A stretch of DNA of 64,000 nt from Megaustenia siamemsis (lineage: Eukaryota > Mollusca > Gastropoda > Stylommatophora > Ariophantidae): NCBI GenBank assembly GCA_032433765.1, contig JAVIAB010000073.1:58833065-58897064 (forward strand), written 5' to 3'. How positions within the stretch are numbered: position 1 is the first letter of the stretch; every line of letters starts with the position of its first letter. Below the pieces are notes generated by a model. The model did not search any database. It was not told where the DNA came from and saw only the letters and a list, made by a program, of their open reading frames with translations. Of this stretch, positions 11,576-22,219 are shown one piece after another. A program made the translations under genes and the position numbers.

Positions 11576-12855
11576 CAATCTTTTGGTGGTAACTAACAGA
11601 CGTCGTTTTGCTGAGAGGCTTCTCATGAACGCTCCAGGACATATTTGAATGAGAGGTCAGAGGGCAGAGTGAACAAGATAATTTATGTCTGGAACAATCA
11701 CACTTTTATTTTATTGAATCGTTTACCTTCTAACTTTGACTTACATGCTCTAATGTTGTTACGCTTTTTCATATATGTTAGTTAAGTTGTTAGTTAATTA
11801 ATTAGTTAGTTAGTCGTCGCATTATCCTCATCGCACATCGAGCAACACTCCAGAAATCTCAGACGACCTCCCCAGCAAGACCCGCAGGGTTAATTTGTGA
11901 AAGGATAAACTAGTTCACAAGTCAACCCTAAATCTCCTAGTAGCTCGCTTGAATCTAGGCAACATCGTTCCTGGCTAACGTGAAACTTTTGGAGTCACAC
12001 AGGGGCTGCAAATTCACTAACAAAATGCCAGTATGTCGCCCTTCAATAGGAATGTACGGCGCCGTTTTAGGGATATACGATCGCCCATCATAACGACGTA
12101 GCATACACAACAATGGATGCGCAAACACACGTCAGAAAACGCAAGAAACACTGTAGTGATGGCACAAAATCCCCAAAGTGAAACATTCGGTTGACTTGGC
12201 AGGGCAGTCCATATTAAGAAGCTGTAGCTTGTAAATAACCTGAGGAGAGCAGATCTAACGTCGGCCATTGAACAGCACTCAATGTGATGACATAAACAGC
12301 ATATCGACCCTAAGACGGGGAAAGTCTCAATTCATGGCTTGTCAAAGAGGATCACCGCTATGTACACGACTCGGTGGCTAACACTGGTGCGAATCATTTA
12401 AGTGTAACATCCCGTTCATTTTAACACATAAATCTGCATTGGAGAGCTAAAGTTAATCATTCCCCCAAAGCAAACGTCATACATATATATATTTATTGCT
12501 CATGTGCCAATGTGGAGGTGCCATATCTCAGTTTGTGTCTGCCCACGTGCTACATTCCATCTATTAGTCATCATACTATGGTCTCATCACTGCCTCGTGT
12601 GTGTGTGTGTGTCAATATGACAATATCCATCTCAATAATTCATAACTAAGCAGTTGAGGTATAACTATCAAGATCCGAAACTGTACTGCAGATAGTGGAC
12701 TGAGGAAAACCCATTTGCCGTAAATACAACACTACAGGGAAAACTATATGGGTCACTGGAAAACTATTTAAAAAAAAACAACTGTAAAATGTATACAAGA
12801 AACAACATTGTAGAGAAAATGCTTCAATCGAACGAGCAATATAAAAACATCCAAC

Positions 12856-13005
12856 CTGAAAGAAGACATGGGAGACGCCTCTGGTGTGCATCATACTAAT
12901 CAACATCTTGAAGCGAGTGCTCTCCCCATACTTGACCCTCATAGATGTGAACGCGTCCAGCACTTTGTCAACAGACGGTGGTCCGCTGATGACTAGAGTT
13001 AGTAT
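12856..13005 (-). CDS. Formin-type gene exon, FH3 core (50 codons) with tandemly copied acceptor
   Basis: The acceptor is TTATTTTCCTTCAG and the donor CAG|GTTGGA; the exon has 50 codons and is phase 0 at both ends. It encodes ILTLVISGPPSVDKVLDAF, then ESTRFKMLI, then HVFFQ. In DAAM, FMNL and DIAPH the corresponding stretch is ExL-x-x-v...G-x-x-K-V-L-x-A-(M/F), followed by ERTRFxxLI. The first 15 bases of the exon and its acceptor lie in a 75-bp unit present three times (12991-13215), so two further acceptor copies sit at about 13080 and 13155. Use of either would add sequence containing an in-frame TGA after 16 codons, so the innermost site is chosen here. Confidence 0.82.
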
Positions 13006-13215
13006 CTGAAGGAAAATAAAATATATCTTTCACAAGTAAAGTATATGCTTAGTACACCCCACCATGACTAGAGTTAGTATCTGAAGGAAAATAAAATATA
13101 TCTTTCACAAGTAAAGTATATGCTTAGTACACCCCACCATGACTAGAGTTAGTATCTGAAGAAAAATAAAAAACATATTTCACAAGTAAAGTATATGCTT
13201 AGTACACCCCACCAT
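12991..13215. repeat. 75-bp triplication spanning an exon edge
   Basis: Units start at 12991, 13066 and 13141. The lowest copy includes 15 bp of the formin exon and its splice acceptor, so the polypyrimidine tract, AG and exon start are repeated twice more upstream in gene sense. Copies one and two are virtually identical; copy three has a few changes. Confidence 0.97.
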
Positions 13216-13476
13216 AGGGAGCCGCGATAGCTCAGTGGTTGGTGAACTAGACTACAAAGGACAAGAGGTAGAGTTCGATCCCAACCGACGGCTTCCGGGT
13301 TCACCCAGCCTTAAATGGGTACCTTATTTTTTTCTGGTAAAGTAAAGCGGCACGGGCGTAATACCGACCACATTACCCCAAAAATCATGTGCCGAAGGTC
13401 TGTAGAATTTATGGTCACTAACACCATATTCCCTATACGCCACTGGCGTGACGGGGCTCTTTACTTTACTTTTTTT
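13216..13476 (+). mobile_element. SINE-A copy with 14-bp target duplication
   Basis: The tRNA-like head carries an A box (TAGCTCAGTGG) and a B box (GGTTCGATCCC, here GTTCGATCCC), followed by a body with TTCACCCAGCCTTAAATGGG, a conserved middle (CGTAATACCGACCACATTAC) and the end CTATACGCCACTGGCGTGAC plus a T-rich tail. GTACACCCCACCAT flanks it at 13202 and 13477. It landed at the edge of the 75-bp triplication. Confidence 0.95.
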
Positions 13477-13724
13477 GTACACCCCACCATGGCAGTGAAG
13501 ACTGAATGACATGAAAGTAAATTCGAATCTGTCTATCTCCAGCATTGGTGGCAACATAATAGTAGCCGTCAACAGCAGCACAGTAATGAGTTTCACACTT
13601 GTTTTTGTACCTGCCTTGTGTGATCGGATATAAGACCTATTTTTATCATGAAACTAAATTGCATATTTGGAATCTGGCAGCAGTAACTGCGTCTATACTT
13701 ATTTTCATACCAAAATTACAGTCA

Positions 13725-14260
13725 TCATCATGTGCCATACCGGTTGCCGTAGGCGATCATGTCCTTCTACAATCGTCTATCCACAGTGCATCGTATCAAT
13801 TCTATTGATGACTTTTTTCATGCCATGTTACCTAGCACCAAGGTGACTTCCGGTCAATATAGTGGATAGGCGGCAGGAACCGTAGAGCTCTGTCTGAAAA
13901 GTGTTCCTTGATGCAGTTTTCTAATATATTCCAATTCCGGTTTATTGCTGGAGCTACTGACTTTAGCGCTCTGTGCACACCCTGAGCTGTGTTTTTCATC
14001 CTGATCGTGTTTCGCCATTCCGATTGCTTACGATGAATGACGATATTGTATGACGAAAGACAGTTTGACTGCGTTCACTTTCCGCTTGACCTTATGTCTT
14101 TTGGCGTTTGCTGTGGCTGCTATGATATAGACTGCAGCTACTTTTCTTTGTTTGGATCCTTCAATGAGATGAGATGTTATTTAGGATGATTCAACTGACA
14201 AATGCTTTTGAGCAATTATGGATGTTAATTCGTTCAGAGTGCTGCCGGGCCTTCAACTAA
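13725..14260 (-). mobile_element. LINE-E 3' end and dispersed repeat R-D copy
   Basis: Minus-strand LINE-E tail (ATCATGTCCTTCTACAATCG at 13757 and around) runs into sequence that, reversed, matches 35881-36200 and 61515-61835 (shared CTTATGTCTTTTGGCG and GTTCACTTTC). The frames are broken. Confidence 0.6.
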
Positions 14261-14266
14261 CCACAA

Positions 14267-14410
14267 CTATAGCACCAAGTTATCCAGTATCTTCTCTCTT
14301 TGTCGTCTGCGATTTCTATTACCCTGTATTTTCCCAGCTGTAACGACGTATTCCAACTTTCCTTTACTCATAATGTGCCCAAAAATGTTGATTGTTACAG
14401 AGTAATCACC
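14267..14410 (-). mobile_element. LINE-E ORF2 C-terminus
   Basis: The minus strand encodes IFGHIMSKGKLEYVVTAGKI then a basic tail ending REKILDNLVL. The GHxMxxxxLEYxVTxGKIxG pattern recurs in this window at 14820-14920, 33960-34160 and 40450-40500 and is typical of the zinc-finger-like end of LINE ORF2. The continuous 156-codon frame upstream is a fusion of SINE and LINE pieces. Confidence 0.7.
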
Positions 14411-14670
14411 ACTAAAGGTAAAGTTAGCCCCGTAGCAATCGCTGTTGTGTAACGAAGTGGTAGTGACGTCATTGTACTGAACCTCGTCTTCATGAGTCAA
14501 GATAGTCAGTTCCTCGCTGCTGCTCCTTCCCAGAAACAATTGCTGGTGACCAGTTGAAGGGGCTGGGTGAACATCGAGAGCCCTTTTTAGTTCGAAACCC
14601 AGGGCTTCAGGTCCGCTGGCGAGTGCATTCACCAAAGAGCAATTATTATATTCCCTGTCTCTACTCGAAA
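14410..14670 (-). mobile_element. SINE-A-like copy, diverged
   Basis: Read on the minus strand: a tRNA-like head, then TTCACCCAGCCCCTT, TTTCTGGGAAG and an end resembling ACGGGGCTaaCTTTAC. The order is the same as in the intact SINE-A copies. Confidence 0.55.
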
Positions 14671-14714
14671 AAGTGTTATCAAGATGTTGACATCGCAAAT
14701 AACTATCATCAGTA

Positions 14715-15250
14715 TATAGGTGATCATGTCCCTCCACAATCTTCTATCTACAGTGCAATGTATCAGTTCTGTTGTTGACTGTTTTCCATGCCATGACACC
14801 AAGCTATCTAGTATTTTCTCTCTTTGTCGCCCGCGATCTCTCTTTCCTTATATTTTGCCAGTTGTAACCAAGAATTCCAACTTTCCTCTTCTCATGATGT
14901 GCCCGAAAAATGTTGATTGCTTCTTTCTGATGTTTTTTAAGAGCTCCCTTTTTGTGTTGGCCTCTTTGAGATAACTATCAGTATAATTATTATCAAGTAT
15001 CAAACCTCTGCAGCAAGTAGATGATCATGTACTTTCACTACTCTCTAAGTCTAGAATTATTTATCAATTCTTCTTGTTATTTCCAGCCACGTTATCTTTA
15101 GAAGCTGTCTAGTCATCTTTCTCTGCTATCCTATATCTCCTCTTCCCTAAAGCTGTCCAGTTATTTCCCTCTCATTATAATATCAACAAATCGTAAATAA
15201 GTCCTCCTGATATTAGTAATAAACTTTCATCTATCTTGGCCCCATCATTG
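14715..15250 (-). mobile_element. LINE-E 3' ends, at least two overlapping pieces
   Basis: Repeated landmarks GATCATGTCCCTCCACAATC, CCATGACACCAAGCTATCTA and TTGCCAGTTGTAAC are LINE-E tail signatures; a second, more diverged tail starts near 15020. This part of the intron is almost wholly LINE-E debris. Confidence 0.6.
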
Positions 15251-15423
15251 CTCCCCTTGTTCAAGGTATTCTCAACACTCTTCTCAAAACACTTCCTTGA
15301 CACTTCCTTAAGGTTCACGTAGCAATTAATTTTAATCAGACTATATGTGACAGGAAAAATAACACAAATTGTGAGGTTGTCGACAACATTTTATTGAAAA
15401 AATAAAGGAAGTGGCGACCCTAC

Positions 15424-15522
15424 CTCGATGGCCACAATCCTTGACCGTAAGAAGTTACTTAAGAGACAGGTAGTTATGGTGAATAGTCCAGAGTTATGCT
15501 CGAGCATCTCATTCACAGCAGC
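15424..15522 (-). CDS. Formin-type gene exon, FH3 armadillo repeat (33 codons)
   Basis: The acceptor is TTCCTACCCACAG and the donor GAG|GTAGGG; the exon is phase 0 at both ends and has 33 codons. The peptide runs from AAVNEMLEHNSGLFTI to RSRIVAIE. The HNSGL turn followed by a hydrophobic helix and then VAIE matches the formin pattern in which a G-containing loop is followed by a cL-x-s...K-x-x-v-l-E-l-L segment, the last part completed by the next exon (ILTLVISG). It lies in a region otherwise filled with minus-strand LINE-E tails (13.7-15.25 kb) and SINEs. Confidence 0.8.
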
Positions 15523-15879
15523 CTGTGGGTAGGAATTTATGACGACGTTAATGGTGACTTGGTATGAGAGTATTAAGAGTACGGTTGAGATTGTGTTGAT
15601 TTGTTATTGCAACTTAAAAGCCTTTTTATCGTTATGCTGACTAGATGTTTGAGCATAAAATGTACGATTCTTCTTGTGTTTGTTTTATATAGAAGTGATC
15701 ATGTTTATATTTTTAACTTATTGTTGAAGTATAAATGTGATTATGTTAATCTTACTTTCAAGCATAAATAAAGATTCGCGCGCATGTTGATTTTATATTT
15801 GAACGTAGAGTGCTTGGTAATGGTTATAACGATTTGAATGTGAATCATAAAAAGAGCATAAATAAGTTTGTTTTGAGAG

Positions 15880-16135
15880 GACGCTAACATATAAACCGGG
15901 TATCTAAGGGTACATGTTCGATCCCCAGCAGTGAATGATTTTTTTCGGACTGGCAAGGTTCCGGGGTTCACCCAGACTCTAAAAATGGGTACCAGAGATT
16001 TTTCTGGGAAGTAAAGGCGGCCTGTCGTAATACCGACCACATCACCCAAAAATGTGCCGTGGTCATAGAAAAATATGGTCACTAACCCCATATTCCCCAT
16101 ACGCCTAGCAAGACGTGCAGGGAACCTTTTTTTAA
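15880..16135 (+). mobile_element. SINE-A variant with a different tRNA-like head
   Basis: The head has GTTCGATCCCCAGCAGTGAA; the body has GGTTCACCCAGACTCTAAAA, TGGGTACCAGAG, CGTAATACCGACCACATCAC and CATATTCCCCATACGCCTAG. It sits among diverged copies of a roughly 60-70-bp motif (GTTTATGTTGAG..GA..C..AAATATAAA) between 15660 and 16330. Confidence 0.7.
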
Positions 16136-16329
16136 AATATAAATCCATGTTTATGTTGAAGTCGAGGAGACATAAATACAACGATAAATTAAAGTAAATA
16201 AGATGTTTTGTTTATGTTGGGAGAATGTAAAAACGAACGCGCAAGCTGTGGTTATATTTATGTTGAGAAGACCCTAAAATATAAATGGCACAGTTATAAT
16301 GTAAAGAGGATATTGAAATATAATGGACA

Positions 16330-17015
16330 TAATTATGTTTATCTCTCTCTCTATCTCTGCGATCAAGACTCAATCAGAGTAGGATTCCAGACTCTCTCAT
16401 GAAGTCAGCTGTCTGTTTAAGTGAATCGATTGTCCCATATAGTTTTTCTTCCAGGGAGGTGGGCGTGGACCACATTGCTCTTCTCAGGTCTGTGTACAGA
16501 GGGCAATCCTGTAGAACATGTTTTGTAGTCATATTGTCCAGTGTACAGTGGCATATGCTGGTTGTACCTATTTTGAATTTGGTGAACATGTGATTTCTCA
16601 CTCTATTGTGGCCAGTGTGTAGGCAAAGTATGATAACTTGATTCCTCCTTGATAGTTGGTGGTATCCGTCACTCTCATTATGCTTTGTGTGTTCTCGTTT
16701 CCATTTTTCACGGAACTGACCCTTGAGGATGGATTTGGCTTCATCATAACTGAGCGGATGGTTCTCTTGTGGTAATCTCCTTCCCTCTTTAGCTAATTTG
16801 TCTGCGCGTTCGTTCCCGTGTATATTACAGTGTGATGGTATCCACTGAATGACTACTCTCTGGAAGTTATTGCATAGTTGGTCCAGGGTTGTTCTCAAGT
16901 CATCTAGTTCATTGTTCTTAGGGCTTTTTAGAGCTGATAATACTGACAGTGCATCAGTCAGAATCACCAATTTATTGTGCATGTCATTATGTTTATGATT
17001 TTTTTTTAAAATATC
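16330..17015 (-). mobile_element. LINE-B: RNase H domain and 3' end
   Basis: The open minus-strand frame (ends 16374) encodes VILTDALSVLSALKS, then VVIQWIPSHCNIHGNERADK LAKEG in two parts, then a Cys/His segment (CHC..TT.HVLQDCPLY) and MRESGILL at the stop. These are the RNase H D..H..NE.AD motifs and the zinc-knuckle end of a Jockey/I-type LINE ORF2. The 3' UTR ends in a GA/CT run. It is 5'-truncated at the neighbouring minisatellite. The frame is intact over about 210 codons, so the copy is fairly young. Confidence 0.88.
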
Positions 17016-17019
17016 TGTG

Positions 17020-17630
17020 TATGTCACATCTCATATCCTTGTGTGTGCATAGTTATGTTAGTCACATCTCATATCCTTGTGTGTGCATAGTTATGTTAGT
17101 CACATCTCATATCCTTGTGTGTGCATAGTTATGTTAGTCACATCTCATATCCTTGTGTGTGCATAGTTATGTTAGTCAAATCTCATATCCTTGTGTGTGC
17201 ATAGTTATGTTAGTCACATCTCATATCCTTGTGTGTGCATAGTTATGTTAGTCACATCTCATATCCTTGTGTGTGCATAGTTATGTTAGTCACATCTCAT
17301 ATCCTTGTGTGTGCATAGTTATGTTAGTCACATCTCATATCCTTGTGTGTGCATAGCTATGTTAGTCACATCTCATATCTTTGTGTGTGCATGTCTATGT
17401 TGATCATATCTCATATCTTTGTGTGCATGTCTATGTTAGGCATGTGTCATATCTTTGTGTGTGCATGTCTATGTCAGTCATATCTCATATCTATATGTGC
17501 ATGTGTATGTTAGTCATGTGTCATACATCTTGATGTGTGTCAGTGTTAGTCATGCCTCGTACCGCTGTGTGCATGTTTGTGTTGGTCACATCTCCTATCT
17601 TTGTGTGTGCATGTCTGTGTTAGTCACCTC
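17020..17630 (+). repeat. 38-bp tandem array, about 16 copies
   Basis: The unit GTGTGTGCATAGTTATGTTA..CACATCTCATATCCTT repeats exactly at the left and degrades rightward. It is bounded by inverted LINE-B copies. Confidence 0.95.
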
Positions 17631-17960
17631 TAGATGGTGCTCGTAAACCTGGGAGGGCCGACCATCTAAGGGCAGAATTCCCCTACAGAAAAGATCATCT
17701 GCTGCCTTGCAGGAAGATTGGGGACAATCAAAGGCTAGGGAAAGCAAACCTGAATAAAATACTGGCTGAAATCGGATGCACTGGGCCATTGGCGCAGAAC
17801 ACAGTGCAACGTTTAAACGGGTGTTCAATCAGAGTGGATCTGGCAGACTCTAATTGTGATGTTCTGCCTGTGGGAGCGATCAACACACTTAACCTGACAA
17901 CTGACTTCATGTGAGAGTCTGGAATCCTACTATGATTGAGTCCTGATCGCAGAGATAGAG
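17631..17960 (+). mobile_element. LINE-B 3' end, inverted partner copy
   Basis: It shares CTGACTTCATG, GAGAGTCTGGAATCCTACT and CGCAGAGATAGAGAGAGAGA with the reverse of 16330-16420. The 5' part is more diverged. It ends in a GA run. Confidence 0.8.
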
Positions 17961-18472
17961 AGAGAGAGAAAAAAAGAGGTGTTATTCTTTTCCTTTATAA
18001 TCAGAATATAGCCGGAGCATAGGTCTAACAAACACTTTGCAAGTCGTTCTGTAGAAATGGGATTATAAAAACTATTTTCTAAATCTGATTAGTTATAACA
18101 GAGTGGGCACGTTTATGTTAGGTGAAGCTGGAAGTGAGCCAGACCAAAGTCAAGTATTTTTATAAAGAAAACTAAGCGGAAACGCCACTCACATTGAACT
18201 AACAATAACAAAATTATGAATTTGTGTTTCTTATCCATTTCCGTCGAATGGTTTTCCCTGACGCCACTTCTTGTCTGTACTATCTTTTTCTTCTGCTATC
18301 GTGTTATTAAGATCATCAATACAATCAGACAAGGTCCATTAGCATTTCTGTCTCTCTGTGTGATAACACTGCAAGATCTCAGAACAATGCATGAACTCCG
18401 TAGTAGAAGTGATATATTGTTTTTTTTATGTTATAAGATTTAAAAATATAAAAGAACAGCAGCTAGCTTTAA
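17961..18472. other. Intronic sequence, nothing recognised
   Basis: No repeat, exon-like or motif signal was seen; the 75-codon plus-strand frame at 18216 has no recognisable content. Confidence 0.5.
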
Positions 18473-18900
18473 TGAATAACGCTACAAACCTGGTAACTGA
18501 TCTTTAGCTTTAAATGATAACGCTATAAACCTGGTAACTGAACTTTAGCTTTAAATGATAACGCTACAAACCTAGTAACTGATCTTTACCTTTAAATGAT
18601 AACGCTATAAACCTGGTAACTGATCTTTAGCTTTAAATGATAACGCTATAAACCTGGTAACTGATCTTTACCTTTAAATGATAACGCTACAAACATAGTA
18701 ACTGATCTTTAGCTTTAAATGATAACGCTACAAACCTAGTAACTGATCTTTAGCTTTAAATGATAACGCTACAAACCTAGTAACTAATATTTAGCTTTAA
18801 ATGATAACGCTACAAACCTAGTAACTGATATTTACCTTTAAATGATAACGCTACAAACTAGTAACTGATCTTTAGCTTTTATTAGATAACGCTAAAAATC
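18473..18900 (+). repeat. 41-bp tandem array, about 10 copies
   Basis: The unit TTAAATGATAACGCTACAAA..CTAGTAACTGATCTTTAGC repeats, with TATAAACCTGG and TACAAACCTAG variants. Confidence 0.95.
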
Positions 18901-19430
18901 TAGTACACTGGTCTTTAGCTGTATCTTTTACCTGATACCATATAAGCTTCGTACACTGATCTTGCAATTATTTGCTTTTGTTATTTACTCGGTAATTAAT
19001 TAAGAGTTCTATCCGCATGATAAGTCGTGTTATGATGTTTGTGATCAAATCTTCCAATAGCCTGCTGCAAATGAGACTTAGAAGAAGGACAATGATGAGC
19101 AACAGAAAGAAATGATTATTTTTTGTGTGAAATGAATGGAAGGAATTGTGCTAATTAAAGGGAAGATATAAAAGAGTAAAACGTCAAAGATATTGAAACC
19201 TTTGTGACAACGGCAATCTTAAACTAGCTACGTCACTTGGAGGATCGAAATGAGATGAACACGTAGCGCGCTTTCCTAAAGAAACCGGAAACAGTTATCT
19301 GAATGGTGATAGTCAAATAGGCAGAGTGAGCACCCCGATGGTTCTTAATATGTGTCTAATATTTTCAAGCCTAATGTCCCCAAATGACACAATAACACCC
19401 CTTTACCCTGCGCTAGATGATCAATAGAGC
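18901..19430. other. Intronic sequence, nothing recognised
   Basis: No repeat or coding signal seen. Confidence 0.45.
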
Positions 19431-19439
19431 ATTATGGTC

Positions 19440-19730
19440 CCTGGAGCAGTTTCATCCCTAGGGCATCATCATCCCTAAAGCATTATCATCCCTAAAGCAT
19501 TATCATCCCTAAAGCATTATCATCCTTATAGCAGTATCATCCCTGGAGAAGTTTTATCCCTAAAGCAGCATGACCCTTAGAGCAATATAATCCATAGAGC
19601 TGTAACGCCTCTCTTTGCTTCCCAGTTGTTACAATATATTCCAGCTGTTCCCATCTCATTAGATGGCCAAAAAATGATGATTGTTTCCCCTAATATTGGA
19701 AATTAGCTCCCTTTTTGCTTTGGCACCTTT
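19440..19730. repeat. Short 17-bp array next to a LINE-E tail piece
   Basis: CCTAAAGCATTATCATC repeats about four times at 19470-19530 with looser copies around it. From 19600 the TTGTTACAATATATTCCAGC, CATCTCATTAGATGGCCAAA and TGATGATTGTTTC landmarks show a minus-strand LINE-E tail. Confidence 0.65.
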
Positions 19731-20114
19731 CTTTTTTTCCCAATGTTATGAATGAAATAGTAACACAACAATTGAGACATCTCGTGTTGGTTGTAGTTGG
19801 ACATGCTGCTATTATTCTCAAACACCTTAAAATAAATTCCCCCCCCCCCTTTCTTCCACTATTTTCCCATACCCCTACACGACTCCAGAATATATTGTTA
19901 TAATACCCGTAACAGAGGTTGTTTATTATGTTTATTTACTGTTTGCGTTATTATAAACAGAAATATAACAACAATTATTTAACGTAAATAATGTACCTTG
20001 ATAAGTAAAGAACAATTGTTTCCTAGAATAATTGTAGAGTTGTTTTACAACTTGAAAATTACATTTTGAAAATATAATATATCCCTCAACAAATCAGTAA
20101 ATATGTAATTCCGT

Positions 20115-20479
20115 GTTTTGTATGTAAAAACTATTTTATAATAACTGATTGATGTGATGTGTTTTGTATGTAAAAACTATTTTATAATAACTGATTGATG
20201 TGATGTGTTTTGTATGTAAAAACTATTTTATAATAACTGATTGATGTGATGTGTTTTGTATGTAAAAACTATTTTATAATAACTGATTGATGTGATGTGT
20301 TTTGTATGTAAAAACTATTTTATAATAACTGATTGATGTGATGTGTTTTGTATGTAAAAACTATTTTATAATAACTGATTGATGTGATGTGTTTTGTATG
20401 TAAAAACTATTTTATAATAACTGATTGATGTGATGTGTTTTGTATGTAAAAACTATTTTATAATAACTGATTGATGTGA
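20115..20479 (+). repeat. 46-bp tandem array, about 8 copies
   Basis: The unit GTTTTGTATGTAAAAACTAT..TTTATAATAACTGATTGATGTGAT is nearly identical in all copies, so the array is young. It ends 15 bp from the exon at 20495-20545, on its donor side. Confidence 0.97.
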
Positions 20480-20494
20480 TATAGCAGCAAGTAC

Positions 20495-20545
20495 CTTGAT
20501 TCTGAGCGTGTACTTGATACACAACAAACAGTCTTGTTCGTCAAC
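20495..20545 (-). CDS. Formin-type gene exon, short FH3 exon (17 codons)
   Basis: This 51-bp exon has acceptor TTTATGTTCAG and donor AAG|GTACTT and is in phase 0 at both ends. It encodes VDEQDCLLCIKYTLRIK. In FMNL and DAAM the same position carries a C-(L/V)-x-C-(L/I)-(K/R) helix of the first FH3 armadillo repeat, followed by the glycine-rich loop encoded by the next exon. At 17 codons it is too short to be recognised alone; order, phase and splice sites support it. A 46-bp tandem array ends 15 bp downstream of the exon edge in the following intron, very close to the donor. Confidence 0.7.
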
Positions 20546-20786
20546 CTGAACATAAATTGAGTAAAAAACGAAAGCAGAAAAAGTAAATGTGGTTAACATG
20601 CCTAGTTTGTACATGAGTGTGATATGGACGTTGAATTCTGTAGACACAGGTGGGGCCTAGAAGTGCCAACGTTTTAATTGATACGTGTCACAAATATATT
20701 AAAGTCTATTTAATTTAGGTGCAACATATTTCACAATGTTAATGTTTGGACTCGAAACTAACTGTTACTTCCAGCGTGTAATTGAT

Positions 20787-21168
20787 GATGATGATGCGTT
20801 CGTCCGATGATTTGAGGTATTCTAACGGATACGAACCGTAGACTTCCTCCTCGTCATCCGTCCTTAAAAGGACGTTAAGTGGACGTAGTTACGTTGTGTT
20901 GAAGTTTGCAGTGTAACACTGTGATATCTGCGCCTTTCGGCCCAACACATCCGATTTCAGCCGACGCTTTTTTGTGTACCGGGTTCGTCTTCCCACTTCG
21001 ATCCCTGCTCGCTTGGCCAGACTAGACAGGTTAGTCTGTTTCTAGAGGCACCACGAAGAGGTGTAGCAGGGTCTGGATGGTTCTGGTTCACCGATCCTGG
21101 CGCAAGCCATCAGTTATGAGTCACTGACGACTTCCAGCTCTGGTGCTGGGGGGGCGCGCCTTCGCCTC
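20787..21168 (-). mobile_element. Short retroposon with 16-bp target duplication
   Basis: CCAGCGTGTAATTGAT flanks the 382-bp insert at 20771 and 21170. The insert is GC-richer than its surroundings and ends (minus sense) in a CAT repeat. Pieces related to it (CAGCAAGCTGCGATATCTG and nearby) occur at 51040-51300 and 56570-56780. No protein is evident; it is a SINE or LINE tail of an unplaced family. Confidence 0.75.
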
Positions 21169-21239
21169 CCAGCGTGTAATTGATTTCAGTCAAACATAAA
21201 TGTCAGTGGGAAATTGAAATAGCTTTTTTTATCATTGTC

Positions 21240-21362
21240 AGAGAGTCGGTGAAGTTTTTGTTAACGCATTCGCCTATCGATCTGAACTATCGGATTCAAA
21301 TGCCAGTTAAAATGACATTTTTTTCCGACCTAACAAACGTCTCTGTGTTCACCCAGCCTCTT
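21240..21362 (+). mobile_element. SINE-A-type head and start of body
   Basis: A head resembling a tRNA-derived region leads into TTCACCCAGCCTCTTTAAAT, the SINE-A body. From this point the body is replaced by a 24-bp tandem array. Confidence 0.6.
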
Positions 21363-21838
21363 TAAATGGGCACCAATGATATTCTTTAAATGGGTACCGA
21401 TGATATTCTTTAAATGGGCACCAGTGATATCCTTTAAATGGATACCTATAGTATCTTTGAAATGGGCACAAGTGATATACTTTAAATGGGTACCGATAAT
21501 ATCCTTGAAATGGGCACCAATGATATTCTTTAAATGGGCACCGGTGATATTCTTTAAATGGGCACCAGTGATATTCTTTAAATGGGCACCAATGATATAC
21601 TTTAAATGGGCACCAATGATATTCTTTAAATGGGCACCAATGATATTCTTTAAATGGGCACCAGTGATATTCTTTAAATGGGCACCAGTGATATTCTTTA
21701 AATGGGCACCAGTGATATTCTTTAAATGGGCACCAATGATATACTTTAAATGGGCACCAGTGATATTCTTTAAATGGGCACCAATGATATTCTTTAAATG
21801 GGCACCAGTGGTGAACTTTAAATGGGCACCTGTTATAT
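21363..21838 (+). repeat. 24-bp tandem array grown from SINE-A body, about 20 copies
   Basis: The unit TTTAAATGGGCACCAGTGAT+ATTC equals the SINE-A segment TTAAATGGGTACCRGxGATtTTC. Copies are mostly exact. The open frames on both strands (up to 254 codons) are a by-product of a unit divisible by three. Confidence 0.95.
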
Positions 21839-21885
21839 TCTCTAGTAACACAATGCAGCGAGCAAGGGAACTAGCCACTCCACCT

Positions 21886-22062
21886 AATGAAGCTGATACT
21901 AAGCTCAATGAAGCTGATACTAAGCTCAATGAAGCTGATACTAAGCTCAATGAAGCTGATACTAAGCTCAATGAAGCTGATACTAAGCTCAATGAAGCTG
22001 ATACTAAACTCAATGAAGCTGATACTAAGCTCAATGAAGCTGATACTAAGCTCAATGAAATC
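21886..22062 (+). repeat. 21-bp tandem array, about 8 copies
   Basis: The unit AATGAAGCTGATACTAAGCT+C is nearly exact. It lies about 50 bp from the preceding 24-bp array and shares no sequence with it. Confidence 0.97.
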
Positions 22063-22219
22063 TTCGTTACCCAATGATAAATGCTGCTGGACAACCTTTA
22101 CCTTTTCATCACATCTGCATTGAGAAAGAAAGGGAACTGAAAGAGAGAAAGAATTTTTTTAATAGAGAGGAAGAAAGAGTGCAGTTTTAAGACAGAGAAT
22201 GTGAGAAATGGTATGACCT

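Noticed and set aside
13216..13300. A tRNA gene (A and B boxes) in this and the other SINE-A heads
   Set aside because: The heads are followed by a constant SINE body and target duplications, and the cloverleaf arms do not pair fully; they are tRNA-derived, not tRNA genes.
14267..14737. 156-codon frame as a host gene
   Set aside because: Its C-terminus is LINE-E ORF2 and its middle is a reversed SINE; it is a chance fusion.
21330..22094. 254- and 233-codon repetitive frames on opposite strands
   Set aside because: The 24-bp and 21-bp units are multiples of three, so frames stay open on both strands; the sequence is SINE-derived.
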